This document shows, in pieces, positions 1-9,537 of a stretch of 64,000 bases of DNA (positions are counted from its first letter, which is position 1; each line of letters starts with the position of its first letter). Origin of the DNA: Candidatus Phaeomarinobacter ectocarpi. GTDB lineage: Bacteria > Pseudomonadota > Alphaproteobacteria > CGMCC-115125. The position numbers and the translations under genes are program-made. The stretch spans positions 2,540,221 through 2,604,220 of the forward strand of contig NZ_HG966617.1 in assembly GCF_000689395.1 (NCBI RefSeq). The letters are read 5' to 3'. The notes beneath the pieces are model-generated. The model saw only the letters and a list, made by a program, of their open reading frames with translations, was not told the DNA's origin and ran no database searches.

Positions 1-1
1 C

Positions 2-1006
2 CCAATTTATTTCGAGGACGAGGATCCAGGCGTACCTCCTGTCGACGTCGACAGTGAGGAAAACGAAGCAGAAGAGCTGGATGACGGCGACATCGTGTTG
101 TTCACCCCTGACCGGAATGGCCGCGGGTTCAACTTCGAAATGTCGACCGATGCCCTGCGCCGGCATCTGGCCCTGCGCCTCGACGACACGGGAACCGCGC
201 CTGCAACCCTACCGTCACTCACCATTGGCGGCATGCCCGTGAACATCTGGGCGCGTGGCCGTGGCACGCTGTTCGACCGGCAGAAACGCGCGGGCTCCGA
301 TGGCTGGGCGGCTCACCTGCTTGCAGGCGCGGCCCTCAGACTGAGCGACGAACTGACCATCGGTGCCTACGGGTCTTACATGGCCGCTCACAGTGACACA
401 GACCTGTCCAACACAAAGGTCGACACCACTCAGAGCGGCGGTGGCGCCTATCTGCGCTACGCCGTGATGCGGGGTCTGAGCCTTGGCCTGTCCGCAAACC
501 GCGAGACCGGCGAACAGGACATCAAGACACCCACCGGCAGCGGGTCTGCCGACATCAATCTGTGGTCCGTATCATCCTCCGTACAGGGAGCAATCTATCT
601 GCAACCTGTACTGCTGTCCCCCTCTTTGGCTGTTACCTATGCCGAGTTCGAGCGCGACGGCTATACCGACTCCCGCGGCCTCGCCATTCCGGGAACATCA
701 TCAGGTGACACCACCCTAAGCGCTGCGATGACCGCGTCACGCAGCTATACTTTCAAGGAGGGCTGGCTGCGCCGCGTTACGCCGCGCCTCAACGGCACAG
801 TGAATTATTTTGCCCGAGAGGATTCAAGCTATCGGGTGTCAGCGACGGAAGTTGTCGAGTCGGACCGCTGGGGCACAAATGTTGGTGCCGGCGTAACCCT
901 GACCACAACTGGCTCAAGCCGCCTGTCCTTCGACGCAGGCGTCATCGGCATTGGTCAGGACACGCTTGGCTATACCGGGCAGCTGCAGCTTGAATTCGGC
1001 TTCTAG
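2..1006 (+). CDS. Autotransporter-type outer-membrane beta-barrel protein, N-terminally cut by window edge
   Basis: The reading frame is open from the first complete codon of the window, so the true start lies upstream. The visible part begins with an acidic stretch, then has the motif GMPVNIWARGRGTLFDRQ and a long run of alternating polar/hydrophobic strands with many aromatic residues. It ends in LEFGF; a terminal Phe is the usual outer-membrane barrel insertion signal. The last ~270 residues are closely similar to the end of the next gene (1108-3054), so the two are tandem paralogues. Likely role: an outer-membrane barrel of the autotransporter beta-domain type, displaying or anchoring a passenger at the surface. 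The passenger is not visible here. The family call rests on pattern and paralogy only. Confidence 0.7.
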   Translation, partial: PIYFEDEDPGVPPVDVDSEENEAEELDDGDIVLFTPDRNGRGFNFEMSTDALRRHLALRLDDTGTAPATLPSLTIGGMPVNIWARGRGTLFDRQKRAGSDGWAAHLLAGAALRLSDELTIGAYGSYMAAHSDTDLSNTKVDTTQSGGGAYLRYAVMRGLSLGLSANRETGEQDIKTPTGSGSADINLWSVSSSVQGAIYLQPVLLSPSLAVTYAEFERDGYTDSRGLAIPGTSSGDTTLSAAMTASRSYTFKEGWLRRVTPRLNGTVNYFAREDSSYRVSATEVVESDRWGTNVGAGVTLTTTGSSRLSFDAGVIGIGQDTLGYTGQLQLEFGF

Positions 1007-1107
1007 CGCCAGCATGCCCATTCGTGACAGGACCAGCACACACCTGACTCTCAGGCCCATGGCCACTATACTGCCATGAGAGCAGGATCGTCCGTAGGGG
1101 GAGTGAC

Positions 1108-3054
1108 GTGGACAGCTTCAAATCAGCGCGCGCGGGAACGCGGCATTTTGCCGTTATCTTGGGGCTTTGTTTCGCCCCCGTATTGAGTTTCGGCTTCCCG
1201 ATCCACGCCCATGCGCAGTCCGCTGGCTGCACAACCCTGGCCGCCGGAGGTGGCAACACCACCATTCCCGCGGCCACCGTTGTGAACACCACCATCAACG
1301 TGACGGCTGACGCAGGCGAGACCATCACGGTCACAGTCACCGGCAATCCCAACTCCATCCGTATCGGGACGAACCCCGGCAATGTCCGCCTGTTCAGCGG
1401 CCCGGGCAATCAGACCGTCACGGTTACGCTCCCGGCTGGCATCACCGGCATCACCATTTCAGGGCAGGCAGGTGCCGGGTCGGCAGCACAGGTGAATTTC
1501 ACCTGCACGTCCCCGACAGCCGCAGCCACCGGCGGCGACAGCACGTCGCAAGCGCAAACGGGCCCAACACCGGACGAAACATCCGCCTCGACAGAGGCGG
1601 CCAACACCGCCATAGACAATTCCCGGCTGTCGACCACGCCCGCTAGCCTCCCTGGTGCGGGCATAACCATTAGACATCTGCCGAGCGTCGGTCAGATTCA
1701 TTCGCAGATCGGCGCGGTAGACAGCGCCATCCGAAACATTGACGCGGCGCAGGCAGCTCTCATTGAGAGCTTCATGCCTGACTTCGGGTTCAGAGAACAA
1801 AGGGCCCGCGCATGGGCGTATGACGCCTACGGCTACTTCAAGGAAGACGAAGGCGAGGAGTTCTTCCGTGGCTGGCGCGCTTACGTACATGACCCCTTCG
1901 CGCCAGTCCAACCGACCCCGACGAGGGGATCAGGGTTCATCTCACCGCAAGCGTGGGGCGAACAATCACACGCAGCGTTCATCAATGAAGTGCTGCAGGA
2001 AGCCGAGGCAGCCGGTGTCAAGGATCAGCTTGTCCACCTGATGACCAAGCGGCTGGACGCTACCCGCGAGCGCGACCAACTTTACCAGGACCTCTCCAAA
2101 GCACGGGACCTGTCTCCACAGGCGTCACGCTTTGCACCGGCCACACCCCTCGTCGCACAATTTTCCGGCGAGAGCTTTCAACTTGATCTGTCCAGTGACC
2201 AGCTCTTTCAGGCAGCGACGCTGGGTCTTGATGACAGTGCCTCCGGCCCCGCCGACCTGCCGCCGCTCACCGTCGCAGGCATGCCGGTCAATATCTGGGT
2301 GCGTGGCCGCGGGACGGTGTTCGACCGGCAGAAGCGCGGCGGCAGCGACGGCTGGGCGGCGCACGTGCTCTCCGGCATTGCCTTCCAGGTCTCTGATAGG
2401 CTGGTGGTCGGCGCCTATGGCTCCTACCTGACCGGCGAAAGCGACGTGAAGGCGACGGGTACGGAAGTCGTATCCCGGCAGGCGGGCGGCGGCGCCTATG
2501 CACAGATCCAGGTGGCGGACTCCCTCTCGGTCGGGTTGGCTTTCTCGAGGGAAACCGGCGAGCAGGACATAAAGACCACCGCTGCCAGCGGTACGGCGGA
2601 CACGGATCTCTGGACGGTTTCAGGCTCCCTGTCCGGCAGCTACTTCGTCAATCCGGTATTGCTCACCCCGTCGCTGTCGGTCTCCTACTCGGATTCTGAA
2701 CGCGACAGATATACGGACTCAACCAACACAGCCATCCCCGGCAGCCGGTCGCAGGACACCACCATCGGCAGTGGGCTCACTGTGTCGCGCAGCTTTGACT
2801 ATGAAGATGGCTGGATACGCCGCGCCACGCCGCGCCTCAACGCCACGGTCAACTATTTCGCCCGCGAGAAAGACACACTGCGGCTGTCCGCCACGGAAGT
2901 CATTGATCGTGCGGACTGGGGTGGGAATGTCGGCGCTGGCGTGACACTCACCACCAGTGGCTCAAGCCGCCTGTCCGTCGACGCCGGTGTCATCGGCATC
3001 GGACAGGACACGCTGGGCTACACCGGCCAGCTGCAACTGGAAATCGGCTTCTAG
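1108..3054 (+). CDS. Autotransporter-type outer-membrane beta-barrel protein (tandem paralogue)
   Basis: The gene starts at GTG (1108), preceded by a purine-rich AGGGGGA. Residues ~10-36 form a signal peptide ending near AHAQ. Residues ~40-115 are rich in Thr, Val and Gly (for example TTINVTADAGETITVTVTG), resembling a beta-rich passenger. A linker rich in Ala/Thr/Ser follows, then a helical stretch (~190-330) and a C-terminal barrel of ~270 residues starting at GMPVNIWVRGRGTVFDRQ and ending in LEIGF with a terminal Phe. The barrel is nearly colinear with that of the preceding gene. Inference: a surface or cell-envelope protein. There is no protease or adhesin motif I can name. Confidence 0.75.
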   Translation: MDSFKSARAGTRHFAVILGLCFAPVLSFGFPIHAHAQSAGCTTLAAGGGNTTIPAATVVNTTINVTADAGETITVTVTGNPNSIRIGTNPGNVRLFSGPGNQTVTVTLPAGITGITISGQAGAGSAAQVNFTCTSPTAAATGGDSTSQAQTGPTPDETSASTEAANTAIDNSRLSTTPASLPGAGITIRHLPSVGQIHSQIGAVDSAIRNIDAAQAALIESFMPDFGFREQRARAWAYDAYGYFKEDEGEEFFRGWRAYVHDPFAPVQPTPTRGSGFISPQAWGEQSHAAFINEVLQEAEAAGVKDQLVHLMTKRLDATRERDQLYQDLSKARDLSPQASRFAPATPLVAQFSGESFQLDLSSDQLFQAATLGLDDSASGPADLPPLTVAGMPVNIWVRGRGTVFDRQKRGGSDGWAAHVLSGIAFQVSDRLVVGAYGSYLTGESDVKATGTEVVSRQAGGGAYAQIQVADSLSVGLAFSRETGEQDIKTTAASGTADTDLWTVSGSLSGSYFVNPVLLTPSLSVSYSDSERDRYTDSTNTAIPGSRSQDTTIGSGLTVSRSFDYEDGWIRRATPRLNATVNYFAREKDTLRLSATEVIDRADWGGNVGAGVTLTTSGSSRLSVDAGVIGIGQDTLGYTGQLQLEIGF

Positions 3055-3057
3055 GGC

Positions 3058-4008
3058 CTAGGTCTCACCGCGCGCCCGACGGATCATGCCGGGGATTTCG
3101 TTTTCGACACTCTCAATGTCGTCTTCGAACTTGAGCAGCAGGTTGAGCGTGTTGCGCACCAGATCCTCGTCCAGCTCGTCTGTGTGCAGCAGCATCAAGG
3201 CGCGTGCCCAGTCAATGGTTTCACTGACAGCCGGCAGTTTCTTGATCGTCTTTGTGCGCAGCTCCTGCACGAAGGTCACCAGCTGAGCGAGCAGTGATTC
3301 CGGCACGCCGGGCACCCGCTTGTTGATGATCTTCATTTCCAGCTTCTGGTCCGGGAATGAAATGTACAGATGCAGGCAGCGACGCTTGAGGGCGTCGCCC
3401 ACTTCACGGGTGTTGTTGGACGTCAGAAACACCACCGGCTTCACATCCGCCTTGATGGTGCCGATTTCAGGTATCGAGACCTGGAAGTCAGACAGGATTT
3501 CCAGCAGGAATGCCTCAAACTCATTGTCTGATTTGTCGATTTCGTCGACCAGCAACACGCCCCCGTCGGGCACCTGCAGCGCCTTCAGCAGCGGGCGTGG
3601 CTCGAGAAATTCCGGCGAGAAGAATGTGTCGTCAAACTCATGCAGCCGGACCATGGCTTCGGTAATGCCGTTGGTGCCTTCCATCAGGTCCGCCAGCTTA
3701 TCCTTCAAAACCTGCGTGTAGAGCAGCTGCTTGCCGTATTTCCATTCATACAGCGCCTTGGCCTCGTCCAGCCCCTCGTAGCATTGCAGCCGAATGAGCT
3801 CGCGGCCCAGATGGGCCGCCGTCGCCTTGGCCAGCTCGGTCTTGCCCACACCGGGAGGGCCCTCAACCAGAATGGGCTTGTCCAGCGCCTTGGCGAGGTA
3901 AACAGCTGTGGAAATCTGCGTGTTGGCCACATAGCCGCCCACCTCAAACCCCTCCTGAATGAGCTGGATTTCGCGTTTGGCGTCGTCGGACTTGATGTGA
4001 TTGGTCAC
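3058..4008 (-). CDS. MoxR-family AAA+ ATPase
   Basis: A single AAA+ module with Walker A GPPGVGKTEL (about residue 47), Walker B LLVDEIDKSD and the sensor region LTSNNTREVGDALKRR. MoxR ATPases act as chaperone-like remodelers, often for von Willebrand factor (VWA) domain partners and metal-enzyme maturation. The open frame continues upstream to 4227, but that extension is low-complexity and unlike the family. I therefore place the start at the GTG giving MTNHIKSDDAKREI, about 316 residues, which fits the family. No VWA-domain gene is adjacent, so it is an orphan here. It is convergent with the autotransporter gene, with only 3 bp between the stop codons. Confidence 0.88.
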   Translation of the reverse strand: MTNHIKSDDAKREIQLIQEGFEVGGYVANTQISTAVYLAKALDKPILVEGPPGVGKTELAKATAAHLGRELIRLQCYEGLDEAKALYEWKYGKQLLYTQVLKDKLADLMEGTNGITEAMVRLHEFDDTFFSPEFLEPRPLLKALQVPDGGVLLVDEIDKSDNEFEAFLLEILSDFQVSIPEIGTIKADVKPVVFLTSNNTREVGDALKRRCLHLYISFPDQKLEMKIINKRVPGVPESLLAQLVTFVQELRTKTIKKLPAVSETIDWARALMLLHTDELDEDLVRNTLNLLLKFEDDIESVENEIPGMIRRARGET

Positions 4009-4277
4009 GGGAACTGGTCTGCCTGTCTCTTGATATCGGTTCGCCCAAGGGCATACGCGAGCCCAAGCGCCCCGGCAATGGCACATTTGCAAACCCCTTT
4101 GCACAAGGGAAAGCGCCGGCGCCGGGCTCCCATAGGAACACATTGGCTGAATCCAAGACTCGCATCGTCCGCCAAGGTCACTAGAATGCGCCCCAACCAA
4201 GGGCCGATATCCGCCCTTCAAGAACAAATACCCGCCGGACAGCTACAGACAAGGCGGGCCAGACAGGGAGTGCCCAG

Positions 4278-6356
4278 ATGACCCAGATAAACGAAGTCAC
4301 CACACTGACGCGCGAAGGCGATATTGCCGTCGTGACGCTCAATTCTCCGCCGGTGAACGCCCTTTCCGCCAATGTGCGCGAAGGTCTGTTTGAAGGCTTC
4401 AAAGCCGCCATCGCCGACGATGCCGCCAAAGCCATTGTCCTGATCTGCGACGGCCGCACCTTCATCGCCGGTGCCGACATCACCGAATTCGGCCAGGCGC
4501 CGAAGGGCCCGGGTCTGCATGAAGTTCAGGCGATGATCGAAGACGCGCCCAAGCCTGTCGTCGCAGCTGTGCACGGCACAGCCCTCGGTGGCGGTCTCGA
4601 AGTCGCGCTCGTCTGCCACTACCGCGTCGTCGTTCCCAGCGCCCGCATGGGTCTGCCGGAAGTGAACCTCGGCCTGTTGCCCGGTGCCGGTGGCACCCAG
4701 CGCCTGCCGCGCGTCACAGGCGTTGAAAAAGCGCTTGAGATGATGACCTCAGGCCGTCATGCCTCCGCCAAGGAAGCCCATGAAAGTGGCCTTGCAGACG
4801 CCATCGTTGAAGAAGGCAAGCTTCTGGAAGGCGCCATCGCCTTCGCCCAGAAGATCGTCGCTGACAACGCACCACTGACGAAAATTCGCGAGCGCGACGA
4901 CAAGGTTGCCGGAGCCCGTGGCAAGCCGGAAATCTTTGAAGCGTTCCGCAAGTCCATCGCCCGCAAGACCCGTGGATTCCTGGCGCCGGAATACAACATC
5001 CAGTGCATTGAAGCGGCCGTGAACCTGCCCTTCGATGAAGGCATGAAGGTGGAAGCCAAACTCTTCCGCGAACTGGTGACGGGCGAACAGTCTGCTGCCC
5101 AGCGCCATGTCTTCTTCGCAGAGCGTCAGGTCGCCAAGATCCCGGATGTACCCAAAGACACCCCGCAGATCGACGTCAAATCTGTCGGCATCATCGGTGC
5201 GGGCACCATGGGCGGCGGCATTGCCATGAACTTCGTCAATGCAGGCATTCCGGTGACGATCGTCGAGCAGGCGCAGGAACGTCTCGACGCGGGTCTCGCC
5301 GTTGTTCGCAAGAACTATGAAAACTCAGCCAAGCGCGGCCGCTTCCCCATGGAAGAAGTCGACAAGCGCATGGCGATGTTCACCGGCACCACCAACCTCG
5401 AAGACTTGGCCGACAAGGACCTGATCATCGAAGCCATCTTCGAGAACATGGACGTCAAGAAGGACGTGTTCGGCAAGCTCGACAAGATCGTCAAGCAGGG
5501 CTCGATCCTCGCAACGAACACGTCAGCTCTGGACATCGACGAGATCGCAACCGCCACAACGCGCCCTGAAGCGGTCATCGGCCTGCACTTCTTCTCACCG
5601 GCCAACGTCATGAAGCTGCTGGAAATCGTCCGCGCGGACAAAACCAGTAACGAAGTCATCGCCACCTCCATGTCCCTTGCCAAGAAGATCGGCAAGGTCG
5701 GCGTGCTCGTGGGTGTGTGCCCGGGCTTCGTTGGCAACCGCCTTCTGGCCCAGCGCCAGCGCGAAGCCAACAAGCTCATCCTTGAAGGCGCAATGCCATG
5801 GGATGTGGACCGCGTGCTCTTCGACTTCGGCCTGCCCATGGGTCCCTTCGCCATGTCAGACCTTGCAGGCCTTGACCTTGGCTGGAACAAGGAAACGTCC
5901 AAGGGCGAAACCCTGCGTGACCTGCTCTGTGAACGGGACCGTCGCGGCCAGAAGACCGGCGCAGGCTTCTACGATTACGATGAAAACCGCGTGCCGTCGC
6001 CGTCCAAGGAAGTCGAAGGCATCATTCGTCAGTACGCAGAAGAGCGTCAGATTCAGCAGCGTGAAATTTCAGACGAAGAAATTCTCGAACGCTGCCTGCT
6101 GCCGATGGTGAACGAGGGCTACAAGATCCTCGAAGAAGGCAAGGCCATCCGCGCCTCTGACATCGATATCGTCTGGATCATGGGCTATGGCTGGCCTCGC
6201 TATCGCGGCGGCCCGATGTGGTACGGCGAAAACTCAGTAGGTCTGGAAAAAGTCCTCGAGCGCATGCAGCACTACGAAGAGAAGCACGGGGCCGACTTCA
6301 AGCCAGCAGCAATGCTTGAAGACCTCGTCGCCGAAAGCAAGAAGAAGGCAGGCTAA
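4278..6356 (+). CDS. fadJ: Fatty-acid oxidation multifunctional protein: enoyl-CoA hydratase / 3-hydroxyacyl-CoA dehydrogenase
   Basis: Two-enzyme fusion of the beta-oxidation cycle. The N-terminal crotonase domain (1-~190) has GADITEF (65-71) and GGGLE (104-108). It also has [20 protein letters not shown], which carries the second catalytic Glu (about 128). The NAD-binding domain begins near residue 300 with [17 protein letters not shown] and includes the dehydrogenase signature [16 protein letters not shown]. The C-terminal repeat has [16 protein letters not shown]. The length of 692 residues is normal for alphaproteobacterial FadJ. No thiolase gene adjoins it. The TAA stop overlaps the ATG of the next gene by one base, so the GST is probably cotranscribed and translationally coupled. 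Confidence 0.95.
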   Translation: MTQINEVTTLTREGDIAVVTLNSPPVNALSANVREGLFEGFKAAIADDAAKAIVLICDGRTFIAGADITEFGQAPKGPGLHEVQAMIEDAPKPVVAAVHGTALGGGLEVALVCHYRVVVPSARMGLPEVNLGLLPGAGGTQRLPRVTGVEKALEMMTSGRHASAKEAHESGLADAIVEEGKLLEGAIAFAQKIVADNAPLTKIRERDDKVAGARGKPEIFEAFRKSIARKTRGFLAPEYNIQCIEAAVNLPFDEGMKVEAKLFRELVTGEQSAAQRHVFFAERQVAKIPDVPKDTPQIDVKSVGIIGAGTMGGGIAMNFVNAGIPVTIVEQAQERLDAGLAVVRKNYENSAKRGRFPMEEVDKRMAMFTGTTNLEDLADKDLIIEAIFENMDVKKDVFGKLDKIVKQGSILATNTSALDIDEIATATTRPEAVIGLHFFSPANVMKLLEIVRADKTSNEVIATSMSLAKKIGKVGVLVGVCPGFVGNRLLAQRQREANKLILEGAMPWDVDRVLFDFGLPMGPFAMSDLAGLDLGWNKETSKGETLRDLLCERDRRGQKTGAGFYDYDENRVPSPSKEVEGIIRQYAEERQIQQREISDEEILERCLLPMVNEGYKILEEGKAIRASDIDIVWIMGYGWPRYRGGPMWYGENSVGLEKVLERMQHYEEKHGADFKPAAMLEDLVAESKKKAG

Positions 6357-7057
6357 TGGCTCTTGCCCTCTATGACCTCGAAGGCCGTGACGGCCGTCGC
6401 ATGAGCCCCTTTTGCTGGCGCACAAAATACGCGCTGGCCCATAAGGGCCTCACGGCGGAGGACCGTCCGGTCGGCTTCGGGGAAATCAAAACCATCGGGG
6501 ACGGGTCTCACAAGACTGTCCCCGTGCTTGAGCATGACGGCCAGTTCATCGGCGACAGCTGGCAGATCGCAATCCATCTGGATCAAAACTTTCAGGATAC
6601 TCCGCCGCTGTTCCCCAGCCTTGATGCCCTGCACTACGCGCAGTTCGTGGAACGCTGGCTGTTCACGCAGGTGTTCACCGCCATGTTCCCGGCCATGGTC
6701 AAACAGGTGTTTGAACACTGCCGCGAGGAAGACAAGGCCTATGTCCGTGAAAGCCGCGAAAAGCAGCTGGGCGGCATGACCCTTGAACAGGCGGACAAGC
6801 GTGGCAAGGAAGGTCTGGGCGCCATGTCCGTGGCCCTTGGTCCTCTGCGGGCCAAGCTCATGGACACGCCCTACCTCAATGGCAACGAAGCTGGCTATGC
6901 CGACTATGTAGCCGCCAGCACATTCATGTGGGCCCGCGCTGTTTATCCAAACAAGCTGTTTGCACCCAAGGAGCCGGTGGCTGATTGGTTCAAGCGCATC
7001 CTTGAGATGCACGGCTCACTGGGTCGCTCAACGCCGGGCTACGACATCGCAGCCTGA
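6356..7057 (+). CDS. Glutathione S-transferase family protein
   Basis: N-terminal thioredoxin-like GST domain with RMSPFCWRTKYALAHKGL near residues 14-31; SPFCWR occupies the place of the glutathione-activating residue. KTVPVLEHDG matches the cis-proline VPVL element, and DSWQIAIHLD follows the glutathione gamma-glutamyl site. The C-terminal half is helical (residues ~90-225). 233 residues is normal for the family. The start overlaps the fadJ stop by one base, so this is a two-gene operon. Substrate unknown; similar GSTs include etherase-like and detoxifying enzymes. A hairpin with a T-tract follows the stop. Confidence 0.85.
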   Translation: MALALYDLEGRDGRRMSPFCWRTKYALAHKGLTAEDRPVGFGEIKTIGDGSHKTVPVLEHDGQFIGDSWQIAIHLDQNFQDTPPLFPSLDALHYAQFVERWLFTQVFTAMFPAMVKQVFEHCREEDKAYVRESREKQLGGMTLEQADKRGKEGLGAMSVALGPLRAKLMDTPYLNGNEAGYADYVAASTFMWARAVYPNKLFAPKEPVADWFKRILEMHGSLGRSTPGYDIAA

Positions 7058-7084
7058 CGCCTCCACATTTGTTCGAACACTATC

Positions 7085-7123
7085 TCGCGCAGCGGTCCTA
7101 ACGGGCTGCTGCGCGAATTTTTT
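7085..7123 (+). terminator. Intrinsic terminator of the fadJ-GST operon
   Basis: Nine-bp perfect stem TCGCGCAGC (7085-7093) and GCTGCGCGA (7108-7116), a 14-nt loop, then a run of six T at 7118-7123. It reads out on the + strand. The right arm and T-tract lie inside the last codons of the convergent lytic transglycosylase gene. Confidence 0.75.
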
Positions 7124-8381
7124 CCAGCAGCTTTTCTGTGGCAAAGCCGTCCTGCGGTTGCCCCAGGCTTCCCTGAAAACCTCGAATGGCTTTCCGGCTC
7201 ATGGGGCCGATGATGCCGTCCACACCCCCCGTATTGAACCCGATCGCCGTCAGCTTGGTCTGCATCTCTTTGGCCTCTGACAGTGTCAAAGGCCGCTCAT
7301 CCGTGGGCCATGTGCCCTGAATGGCAGGCTCGCCCGCAAAATGCCGCGCAAGATAAGAGACAGCCATCGCATAGGACGTGGCGTTGTTGTAGCGCAGGAT
7401 CGTGCGGAAATTCGGGTAGGCCAGAAACGCCGGTCCGCGATGTCCCGCAGGCACAATCAGGTAGGCCTCAAGTCCCCGCTCACGACGCGGCAGGGTGTCG
7501 CCCGACGCCGTCCGCAGACCGAGTGCCTGCCATTCCTCACCGGTCTTGTTGATACTGCGCGCAGCCAGCGCATAGTCGAAACCACCCGGCAGCTTTACTT
7601 CGCGCACTGCAGGGTCGCCCCTGTCCCAGCCGGACGCCTTGAGGTAGTTGGCAGCAGACCCAAGTCCGTCCGCCGCACTGACCCAGACATTGCGGCGACC
7701 ATCGCCATCAAAATCCACGGCGTGTTCAAGATACGTCGTGGGAATGAACTGCGTGTGCCCCATGGCACCCGCCCATGAACCGTTCATGGCCTTGGGCGTG
7801 ATATCGCCTGACTGGATGATCTTCAGGGCCGCAATGAGTTGCGTGCGGCCAAAGTCCGCCCGACGCCCCTCAAACGCCAGAGTCGTCAGTGAACGGATGA
7901 CACTGCGGCTGCCCATGAAGGTACCGTAATGCGTTTCAAGGCCCCAGATCGCAGCCAGCACTTCACGTTCAACGCCATAGCGTTCTTCAAGTCGGTCAAA
8001 CAGTTTGCGGTTGGCCCGCAGCTGCTCGGCACCGTCCGCCTTGCGTTTGTCAGAAAGGGCAGACCCAAGATAGCCCCAGATCGGCCGGACGAATTCTGGC
8101 TGCTTCTGGTTCAGTTCCAGCACCTTCACGTCCAGCGAAATGCCCTGAAAGGCCCGGTTGAAGGTAGACGAGGTGATTCCCTCAGCCAGTGCGTCACGCC
8201 GAAACCCTGTCAGCCAGGATGAGAGCCGTTCCTCCATGGCCGGTGTCACAACAATATCATCTTCCACCGGCTGCCCCTTTTGGGCGAGCGCACCACCCGC
8301 ACCACCCAGGGTCAGACCTGTCGCCAAAAGAAAGGCTGATAAGGGCGTGAAAGCCCCAAAGCGCGTTGTTTTCCGCCGCAT
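7098..8381 (-). CDS. Lytic murein transglycosylase (MltB-like) with C-terminal peptidoglycan-binding domain
   Basis: Cleaves the MurNAc-GlcNAc bond of peptidoglycan to give 1,6-anhydro ends; acts in the periplasm. Residues 1-33 are a signal peptide (hydrophobic AFLLATGLTLGGAGGALA, then Q). The SLT_2-type catalytic domain includes WGLETHYGTFMG, with the expected catalytic Glu near residue 147, and MGHTQFIPTTYLEHAVDFDG. The last ~60 residues are a peptidoglycan-binding module with GGVDGIIGPMSRKAIRGFQ. 427 residues fits the lytic murein transglycosylase group with this fused module. There is no lipobox, so it is soluble or associated rather than a lipoprotein as in MltB. Confidence 0.92.
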   Translation of the reverse strand: MRRKTTRFGAFTPLSAFLLATGLTLGGAGGALAQKGQPVEDDIVVTPAMEERLSSWLTGFRRDALAEGITSSTFNRAFQGISLDVKVLELNQKQPEFVRPIWGYLGSALSDKRKADGAEQLRANRKLFDRLEERYGVEREVLAAIWGLETHYGTFMGSRSVIRSLTTLAFEGRRADFGRTQLIAALKIIQSGDITPKAMNGSWAGAMGHTQFIPTTYLEHAVDFDGDGRRNVWVSAADGLGSAANYLKASGWDRGDPAVREVKLPGGFDYALAARSINKTGEEWQALGLRTASGDTLPRRERGLEAYLIVPAGHRGPAFLAYPNFRTILRYNNATSYAMAVSYLARHFAGEPAIQGTWPTDERPLTLSEAKEMQTKLTAIGFNTGGVDGIIGPMSRKAIRGFQGSLGQPQDGFATEKLLEKIRAAAR

Positions 8382-8614
8382 TTATTCTCGTTCCGCTGGT
8401 TTGTGAATCGCAGGAAAGCTCAAAAAGTCCGTCACCATAGGCGATGGACTGTGGCAATTCTATGCGCGAACAACCTGCTGTTTAGGTTCATGTTCTAGGG
8501 TGCCAGAAGGCGTGCAACAGGTGCGTCTTGCCGTGGTGCATGGCCCCGTGGCAAAACCGGCTGGCAATCGTTGCTGCGCTGCATCATCTACTCTCGTCTG
8601 CGTAAAGGCTTTTC

Positions 8615-9484
8615 ATGTCCAAACGGATCCGCAAGGTTGTTTTCCCGGTTGCCGGTCTCGGCACGCGCTTCCTCCCGGCCACCAAGTCGGTGCCCAAGGA
8701 GCTGCTGCCGGTCGTCGACCGTCCGCTCATTCAGTACGCCGTGGATGAAGCCAAAGAAGCCGGCATCGAGCATTTCATTTTCGTAACCGGTCGCGGCAAG
8801 ACAGCCATCGCTGACTATTTCGACCACGCCTATGAGCTTGAGCAGACCCTGTCTTCAAAGGGCAAAGGCGACGCGCTGAAGATGCTTGCCGACATGCGCC
8901 CACCCGCAGGCGCTGCCTCCTTCCTACGTCAACAGGAGCCCGCAGGCCTTGGTCATGCAGTCTGGTGCGCACGCGACCTAGTGGGCGATGAGCCCTTTGC
9001 CGTCGTTCTGGCAGACGAACTCCTCAAATCCTCGCCCGGCTGCCTGGCGCAGATGGTGGAGGCCTATGAAAAGACACAAGGCAACATTGTCGGCCTGGTG
9101 GACGTGCCCAAGGAACACACGGACCGCTATGGCGTGATCAAGCCCGGCGCCCGTGATGGAAACCTGGTTGAAGTCGCCGGCATGATTGAAAAGCCCAAGC
9201 CCGAGGCTGCACCCTCCACATTGGCGCTGGTGGGTCGTTACATCCTTCAGCCTTCGGTGTTTGAGCACCTCTCCCGACAGGACCGTGGCGCAGGCGGTGA
9301 GATCCAGCTCACGGATGCCATGGCCCGCCTCATCGGCAATGAGCCCTTCCACGGCCTTGAGTTCGATGGCATCCGGTTTGACTGCGGCAACAAAGTAGGC
9401 TTCATGGCAGCCAATGTGGCCTATGCCCTTGAACGGGAAGACATGGCCGACGAACTTCGTGAGTATCTGCGGACAGTCATCTAG
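8615..9484 (+). CDS. galU: UTP--glucose-1-phosphate uridylyltransferase
   Basis: Makes UDP-glucose from UTP and glucose-1-phosphate. Nucleotidyltransferase signature FPVAGLGTRFLPATKSVPKE near residues 10-29, followed by VDRPLIQYAVDEA. Later elements VLADELL, EKP and a C-terminal FDCGNKVGFM are as in GalU. 289 residues is normal for the family. The downstream UDP-glucose dehydrogenase uses its product directly, so the pair feeds UDP-glucose and UDP-glucuronate to the polysaccharide locus. The intergenic spacer carries two small hairpins. Confidence 0.95.
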   Translation: MSKRIRKVVFPVAGLGTRFLPATKSVPKELLPVVDRPLIQYAVDEAKEAGIEHFIFVTGRGKTAIADYFDHAYELEQTLSSKGKGDALKMLADMRPPAGAASFLRQQEPAGLGHAVWCARDLVGDEPFAVVLADELLKSSPGCLAQMVEAYEKTQGNIVGLVDVPKEHTDRYGVIKPGARDGNLVEVAGMIEKPKPEAAPSTLALVGRYILQPSVFEHLSRQDRGAGGEIQLTDAMARLIGNEPFHGLEFDGIRFDCGNKVGFMAANVAYALEREDMADELREYLRTVI

Positions 9485-9502
9485 ACCACGCCCACATCTA
9501 AA

Positions 9503-9533
9503 GCGGCCCTGGCCGCCAACACCTAAAGAGGTG
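9503..9533 (+). promoter_or_regulatory. Two short hairpins in the galU-ugd spacer, the second covering the ribosome site
   Basis: GCGGCC (9503-9508) and GGCCGC (9511-9516) form a tight 6-bp stem with a 2-nt loop and no T-tract. CACCT (9520-9524) and AGGTG (9529-9533) then form a 5-bp stem with loop AAAG. The right arm of the second hairpin is the Shine-Dalgarno sequence of the ATG at 9538. The sequence shows the pairing; a regulatory effect is inferred. Confidence 0.4.
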
Positions 9534-9537
9534 CGCC

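Noticed and set aside
3640-4281. 213-codon + frame opposite the MoxR gene
   Set aside because: Shadow of the MoxR coding strand. It runs only into the fadJ start and has no motif or ribosome site.
6353-7012. 219-codon minus-strand frame opposite the GST gene
   Set aside because: The + strand GST has domain motifs and couples to fadJ; the opposite frame does not resemble any family.
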